Shown: positions 45,644-49,138 of the stretch, one piece after another
Position numbering within the stretch: the stretch's first letter is position 1
Layout: each line of letters starts with the position of its first letter
Assembly: GCA_022769485.1 (NCBI GenBank)
Contig: JALEJU010000033.1
Coordinates: 1-49,138 of the forward strand
Origin: Bacillota bacterium
Lineage (GTDB): Bacteria; Bacillota; Clostridia; Peptostreptococcales; Anaerovoracaceae
Reading direction: 5' to 3'
Length of the DNA stretch: 49,138 bases
The notes under the pieces: model-generated
What the model was told of the DNA's origin: nothing
The model's database searches: none
What the model saw: the letters and a program-made list of their open reading frames with translations, nothing else
Translations under genes and position numbers: made by a program

Positions 45644-45672
45644 TTGACAAGTAAACGTTCGTTTACTACAAT
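45644..45672 (+). promoter_or_regulatory. Promoter of the tetR-methyltransferase unit
   Basis: TTGACA at 45644-45649 and TACAAT at 45667-45672, exactly 17 bp apart. The spacer is filled by the first operator palindrome. Confidence 0.9.
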
Positions 45673-45692
45673 AAAGTAAACGAACGTTTACT
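45650..45692 (+). promoter_or_regulatory. Twin TetR-type operators
   Basis: Two 18-bp sites, AGTAAACGTTCGTTTACT (45650-45667) and AGTAAACGAACGTTTACT (45675-45692), each with perfect 8-bp arms and each the exact reverse complement of the other. Site 1 fills the -35/-10 spacer; site 2 covers the transcription start and stops just before the ribosome binding site. Autorepression by the encoded TetR protein is very likely. Confidence 0.88.
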
Positions 45693-45708
45693 TTTGGGGG
45701 ATAATAAT

Positions 45709-46344
45709 ATGGCTGATACCAAAGAAAATATTTTGATGGCCGCACTTCACTTGTTTGCCAGAGATGGCTATGAGGCTGTTTCGGTAAGTACCATTGCAGG
45801 TGAACTTGGTATAACAAAAGGAGCATTGTATAAGCATTATAAGAACAAGCGTGATATTTTTGACAGTATCGTTGAAAGAATGTATCAAATTGATGCCCGG
45901 AGGTCACAGGAATATGAAGTGCCGAAAAAGAAATACGAGTTTGAATCGAAAACTTATGAAAATATATCTGTAAATAATATTAAGAATTTTACTGTTTCTC
46001 AATTTACATTTTGGTCTGAGGACGACTTTGCATCTAATTTCCGTAAGATGCTGACATTAGAACAATATCGCAACGCTGAAATGGCAGAATTATATAGTAA
46101 TTGTATTACCGCCGGCCCTGTTGCGTATATGGAAGATATATTTCGTAAAATGATAAAAAAAGGTATTTTTAGAGAAGCTGACCCCAAACAGTTAGCAATT
46201 GAGTTTTATGCTCCGCTCTATTTGCTGGTAAATATATCTGATTGGTCAAATGATAAGGCAAAGTCTATCGAGTTGCTTAATAACCATATTGATCGTTTTA
46301 TTCAGTATAACGCTGCGGAAACTTACGAAAGGATTAAATTATGA
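45709..46344 (+). CDS. TetR/AcrR-family transcriptional regulator
   Basis: A 211-residue repressor. The N-terminal helix-turn-helix domain is clear (ILMAALHLFARDGYEAVSV, then GITKGALYKHYKNK). The C-terminal ligand domain is divergent, with many aromatic residues and no family I can name. The ATG at 45709 follows GGGGG. Base composition is visibly more AT-rich than the flanking genes, suggesting transfer. Its stop overlaps the methyltransferase ATG (ATGA). Twin operators over its own promoter point to self-control, with release by an unknown ligand. Confidence 0.93.
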   Translation: MADTKENILMAALHLFARDGYEAVSVSTIAGELGITKGALYKHYKNKRDIFDSIVERMYQIDARRSQEYEVPKKKYEFESKTYENISVNNIKNFTVSQFTFWSEDDFASNFRKMLTLEQYRNAEMAELYSNCITAGPVAYMEDIFRKMIKKGIFREADPKQLAIEFYAPLYLLVNISDWSNDKAKSIELLNNHIDRFIQYNAAETYERIKL

Positions 46345-47072
46345 CAAATTTCAAAATGAAGTATATCAAAAGTGAAAAATATAATACGCCTGCTTTGCAA
46401 GCGAAAATTATGGGACCTAATCCCGTTAAATTAGAGGAAGAATTACTGCTCAATCATAATATCCCTAACGGAGCGATTGTTTGCGACTTAGGAAGCGGTC
46501 AAGGCTTAACAAGTGTATTTCTTGCAAAAGAATACGGATTTACCGTATATGCCGCAGATTTATGGAGTGATCCGGAGGAAAATCGAAAGTTCTTTGATGC
46601 TATGGGGGTAGATCGAGAACAGATTATCCCTGTCAAAGCCGATGCTGCGGATTTACCGTTTGAAAAGGAATTTTTTGATGCTGTTGTAAGTGTTGACTCT
46701 TATAACTACTTTGGGAGGGACGAGCATTATCTTGATGAAAAGCTTTTGCCTTTTATAAAAAGCGGAGGCTATATTTACATTGCCATCCCCGGCATGAAAA
46801 GGGATTGTCACGATAATTTGCCGCAAGAGCTTTTACTTTCCTGGACGCCGGAACAGCTTGACTATATGCACGATATTGAATATTGGAGCAGAATGGTCGG
46901 TAAATGTAAGGATGCAAACGTGCTTTCCGTTAAGGAAATGGAAAGCAACGAAGAGGTATGGGCAGATTGGTTAATGCAGGATAATGAATATGCCGTTGGC
47001 GACAGGAAATCAATGGAAGCCGGAGGCGGAAAATACCTGAATTTTATTGCGATTGTGATGAGAAAGAAATGA
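46341..47072 (+). CDS. Class I SAM-dependent methyltransferase
   Basis: A 243-residue soluble methyltransferase. SAM-binding motif I is VCDLGSGQGLTSVFLA, followed by the acidic D in YAADLW, a motif-II-like KADAADLPF and motif III KSGGYIYIAIPG. The substrate is unknown; the general layout is that of small-molecule methyltransferases of the UbiE/Methyltransf_11 type. It is translationally coupled to the TetR gene and shares its AT-rich composition. Under TetR control it may modify the very compound the repressor senses, which would be a detoxification logic; this is inference. Confidence 0.88.
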   Translation: MTNFKMKYIKSEKYNTPALQAKIMGPNPVKLEEELLLNHNIPNGAIVCDLGSGQGLTSVFLAKEYGFTVYAADLWSDPEENRKFFDAMGVDREQIIPVKADAADLPFEKEFFDAVVSVDSYNYFGRDEHYLDEKLLPFIKSGGYIYIAIPGMKRDCHDNLPQELLLSWTPEQLDYMHDIEYWSRMVGKCKDANVLSVKEMESNEEVWADWLMQDNEYAVGDRKSMEAGGGKYLNFIAIVMRKK

Positions 47073-47196
47073 ATAAAAGAGTAGGAAAAATGAGCGTTGA
47101 ACAACAATGACTTCTCTACAATTCGCCTTTTTAATATAGATCCCAAACTTCCTTACGGGGTGTACCCTGTTCCGGAGCGCATTCTCTTTTTATTGC

Positions 47197-47225
47197 TCGA
47201 CAGAACCTTGACTTTATGATAAAAT
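47197..47225 (+). promoter_or_regulatory. Probable promoter of the FAD oxidoreductase gene
   Basis: TCGACA at 47197-47202 and TAAAAT at 47220-47225, 17 bp apart, about 30 bases before the ATG. The rest of the 182-bp gap after the methyltransferase shows no gene or clear terminator. Confidence 0.5.
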
Positions 47226-47254
47226 AGCACGGTTTGAAGAGGGAGGTACCTGAA

Positions 47255-48637
47255 ATGAAACATTATGATATTATCCTTGTGGGAGCAGGCGCCTGCGGTG
47301 TTTTTCTTTCGTATGAACTGGTAAAACGCGGGATCAAAGCCAGCGTTTTGATGATCGATAAGGGCGCGGATTTGGAAGAACGGGTTTGCCCTATTAAAGC
47401 GGGGAAAACAAAAACCTGCATTCGCTGCACGCCCTGTCATATTATGAATGGATATGGCGGTGCAGGCACTTTATCCGATGGCAAATATAATATTACAACA
47501 AAATTCGGAGGGGATCTGCACAAGTATGTAGGCACCGATTATGCCATGGAGTTAATGCACTATGTGGACGATGTTCTTTGCAGCATGGGCGGTGCCGAAG
47601 CAAAATTGTATTCTACGGGAGATACAATGCTGAAAACAGTGGCGCTTCGAAATAATCTGCATTTACTGGATGCGCAGGTTCGGCATCTGGGAACTGATCG
47701 GAATGTAAGAATCCTGGCGAACATTCGGGAATATACAAGAGGGAAGGTCGATATGCGCATCGGTACCACCGTAGATTCCGTGGAAAAGCAGGGGGACAAG
47801 TTTTTAATTGCTACAGATGCAGGGGAAGAGTTTTCCTGCAGCGACTTGGTGCTTGCTACCGGACGATCCGGTTCTAAATGGATTTCTGAAATCTGCAGTC
47901 AGTTTCACATAAAGTCGTTAAGCAACCGTGTGGATATCGGTGTTCGCGTGGAGCTCCCGGCGGCTGTTTTCAAGCACATCACGGACGAAGTGTACGAAAG
48001 CAAGCTGGTATATAAGACTGATAAATATAACGATGTGGTGCGTACTTTCTGCATGAACCCTTACGGCGAGGTAGTTGCTGAAAACACAAACGGCATCGTG
48101 ACGGTAAACGGGCACAGTTATGCGGATCCGGCGCTGCAGACGGAAAACACAAACTTTGCGCTTCTGGTATCCAATCAGTTTACGGAACCTTTCCGGGACA
48201 GCAACGAATATGGCGAATCCATCGCCCGCCTCTCCAATATGCTGGGCGGCGGTGTTCTGCTGCAGCGTTTCGGGGACTTGGTAAAGGGACGGCGTTCCAG
48301 TTCCCGGAGAATGGAAAAATGCTTTACCCGGCCTACTCTGCAAGCTATGCCGGGAGATCTTTCTCTGGTCATACCTAAACGGCAATTAGACGGCATTATT
48401 GAAATGATCTACGCGCTGGATAAAATTGCGCCGGGAACAGCGAATGAGGATACGCTTTTGTATGGTGTAGAAGTTAAATTCTACAATTCAAAAGTGGAAG
48501 TTGATAAGAATTTAGAAACGAAAGTGAAGGGACTTTATGTGCTGGGAGACGGCTCGGGAGTTACGCATTCCCTGTCTCAGGCATCTGCCAGCGGCGTTCA
48601 TGCAGCCCGAATTTTGTTAAAAAAATACAATCAATAG
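47255..48637 (+). CDS. NAD(P)/FAD-dependent oxidoreductase, COG2509-like
   Basis: A 460-residue flavoprotein. The N-terminal Rossmann fold has IILVGAGACGVFLSYEL for FAD, and a second nucleotide-contact block is LVLATGRSGSKW. A Cys cluster at C45, C55, C58 and C61 (CxxCxxC in TCIRCTPCH) precedes GYGGAGTLSDGKYN, and the C-terminus closes the FAD site with GLYVLGDGSGVTHSLSQA. The family is called 'uncharacterised FAD-dependent dehydrogenase'; the Cys residues may bind an Fe-S cluster or zinc. The ATG at 47255 follows GGGAGGT. It is monocistronic; substrate unknown. Confidence 0.9.
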   Translation: MKHYDIILVGAGACGVFLSYELVKRGIKASVLMIDKGADLEERVCPIKAGKTKTCIRCTPCHIMNGYGGAGTLSDGKYNITTKFGGDLHKYVGTDYAMELMHYVDDVLCSMGGAEAKLYSTGDTMLKTVALRNNLHLLDAQVRHLGTDRNVRILANIREYTRGKVDMRIGTTVDSVEKQGDKFLIATDAGEEFSCSDLVLATGRSGSKWISEICSQFHIKSLSNRVDIGVRVELPAAVFKHITDEVYESKLVYKTDKYNDVVRTFCMNPYGEVVAENTNGIVTVNGHSYADPALQTENTNFALLVSNQFTEPFRDSNEYGESIARLSNMLGGGVLLQRFGDLVKGRRSSSRRMEKCFTRPTLQAMPGDLSLVIPKRQLDGIIEMIYALDKIAPGTANEDTLLYGVEVKFYNSKVEVDKNLETKVKGLYVLGDGSGVTHSLSQASASGVHAARILLKKYNQ

Positions 48638-48647
48638 CGAAAAGCAG

Positions 48648-48676
48648 TTGACAACAAGGCGAAATTTCCGTATACT
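48648..48676 (+). promoter_or_regulatory. Promoter of tRNA-Gly
   Basis: TTGACA at 48648-48653 and TATACT at 48671-48676 with a 17-bp spacer, 19 bases before the tRNA. Confidence 0.88.
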
Positions 48677-48695
48677 AAAAGGGTAGCAAAGATAT

Positions 48696-48770
48696 GCGGA
48701 AGTGGCTCAGGGGTAGAGCATCGCCTTGCCAAGGCGAGGGTCGCGAGTTCGAATCTCGTCTTCCGCTCCA
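48696..48770 (+). tRNA. tRNA-Gly (anticodon GCC)
   Basis: A 75-nt cloverleaf: acceptor GCGGAAG (48696-48702) pairs with CTTCCGC, D arm GCTC/GAGC, anticodon stem TCGCC/GGCGA with loop TTGCCAA (anticodon GCC at 48728-48730), T arm with GTTCGAATC, discriminator T and encoded CCA. It reads GGC and GGU glycine codons. Confidence 0.97.
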
Positions 48771-48772
48771 AC

Positions 48773-48803
48773 AAAAAAACGGATGAGTCTCATCCGTTTT
48801 TTT
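48773..48803 (+). terminator. Terminator of tRNA-Gly
   Basis: A 14-pair stem (AAAAAAACGGATGA with TCATCCGTTTTTTT, loop GTC) beginning 3 bases after the CCA end. Confidence 0.93.
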
Positions 48804-48846
48804 ATTGTCGGATTAAAAAACAATCGGCAATGTGCAGACGGATAGT

Positions 48847-48876
48847 GGCTCTGTTAAAAATGGCTCTGTTAAAAAT
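48847..48876. repeat. Two short direct repeats leading into the 81-bp repeats
   Basis: GGCTCTGTTAAAAAT occurs twice head to tail (48847-48861 and 48862-48876). The same 15 bases open both 81-bp units that follow, so these are partial copies of the unit's first part. Confidence 0.9.
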
Positions 48877-48877
48877 G

Positions 48878-49039
48878 GGCTCTGTTAAAAATGTTGGGGT
48901 GGCGGATACTCCAAGGATTTCAGAGCCTATTTCATTTTTTGAAAAAACGCTGTTTTTCGGCTCTGTTAAAAATGTTGGGGTGGCGGATACTCCAAGAATT
49001 TCAGAGCCTATTTCATTTTTTGAAAAAACGCTGTTTTTC
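48878..49039. repeat. Tandem 81-bp repeat, two copies; possible mobile-element end
   Basis: Copies at 48878-48958 and 48959-49039 are nearly identical; the difference I see is AGGATTT versus AGAATTT. Each copy contains an inverted repeat, GGCTCTG with CAGAGCC 36 bases apart, enclosing TTGGGGT with ACTCCAA around GGCGGAT. A period of 81 keeps both strands open in frame, but the peptides look like repeat translations rather than a protein. A GGCTCTGTT end followed by GGGGTG recalls insertion-sequence termini; that identification is a weak inference. Confidence 0.75.
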
Positions 49040-49138
49040 ATCGACTCCTTCGGGAGCATCCCACAGATGGTTTCCTGTAGAACAAGTTTATTCTTTTCGA
49101 TCGGTTTTTCCGGACATCAGGGCACTAAAAGATAATAT
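49040..49138. other. Right edge: no supported gene
   Basis: Beyond the repeats the last 99 bases carry only a short minus-strand stretch ending in a stop inside the second repeat (ending FFKK), which could be the end of a transposase lying off the right edge. A stop codon in the same frame shortly upstream argues that it is degenerate or not coding. Confidence 0.3.

Noticed and set aside
48802-49135. Repeat-protein genes on both strands, or a CRISPR array, at the right edge
   Set aside because: Both open frames are translations of the 81-bp repeat in a period divisible by three. The units are directly adjacent with no spacers, so this is not a CRISPR.

Overview
The window reads as a chromosomal segment of a low-to-mid GC, spore-forming Firmicute of the class Clostridia. 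The support is spmA, spmB and spoIID, an AbrB-type regulator, a tmk-holB-ricT-trmN6-abrB neighbourhood like that of Bacillus, SAM-I and glycine riboswitches, Gram-positive ribosome binding sites, and UPF0237/UPF0210 genes. Two amino-acid transporters with strongly adapted codons suggest an amino-acid fermenter. Placement near Anaerovoracaceae (Clostridiales family XIII) is a guess from gene content, not a result.

Layout. 0-1.5 kb: a 5S rRNA with its terminator, then an unrecognised protein gene converging on it. 1.6-10.5 kb: ileS (type-2 IleRS), then a tight run of ACT-domain protein, UPF0210 protein, short adenosylhomocysteinase and PLP aminotransferase, followed by a Bcr/CflA-like exporter. 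10.5-23.9 kb: a 34-residue membrane microprotein on the minus strand, gltX, an Orn/Lys/Arg-type decarboxylase, metK behind a SAM-I riboswitch, lysC, secA, prfB with its programmed +1 frameshift, tex and a HAD phosphatase. 24-26.2 kb: an APC permease with a long structured leader, and a small membrane protein. 26.3-30.6 kb: recX, a 48-residue microprotein, tmk, holB, ricT and trmN6, facing abrB. 30.7-35 kb: a membrane-anchored helical protein, spmA-spmB, murA and spoIID. 35-39.3 kb: adenine deaminase, uvrC and a Cys-rich DUF1292 protein. 39.5-43.7 kb (minus strand): a Na/Pi cotransporter with Pho-box-like repeats upstream, a PhoR/PhoB-like two-component pair and a small membrane protein. 43.7-49.1 kb: a glycine riboswitch with an alanine/glycine symporter, an AT-rich tetR-methyltransferase unit with two operators, an FAD oxidoreductase with a CxxCxxC motif, tRNA-Gly(GCC), and an 81-bp tandem repeat that may be a mobile-element end.

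How the parts fit. Methyl-group metabolism recurs: metK makes SAM under SAM-I control, lysC feeds aspartate-family synthesis from the same probable transcript, and adenosylhomocysteinase recycles SAH. Glycine or alanine uptake is tied to a glycine sensor. Phosphate uptake, a PhoB/PhoR-like pair and repeats resembling PhoP sites lie together. The least explained parts are the ACT/UPF0210/SAHH/aminotransferase operon, the permease leader, the two microproteins and the terminal tandem repeat.
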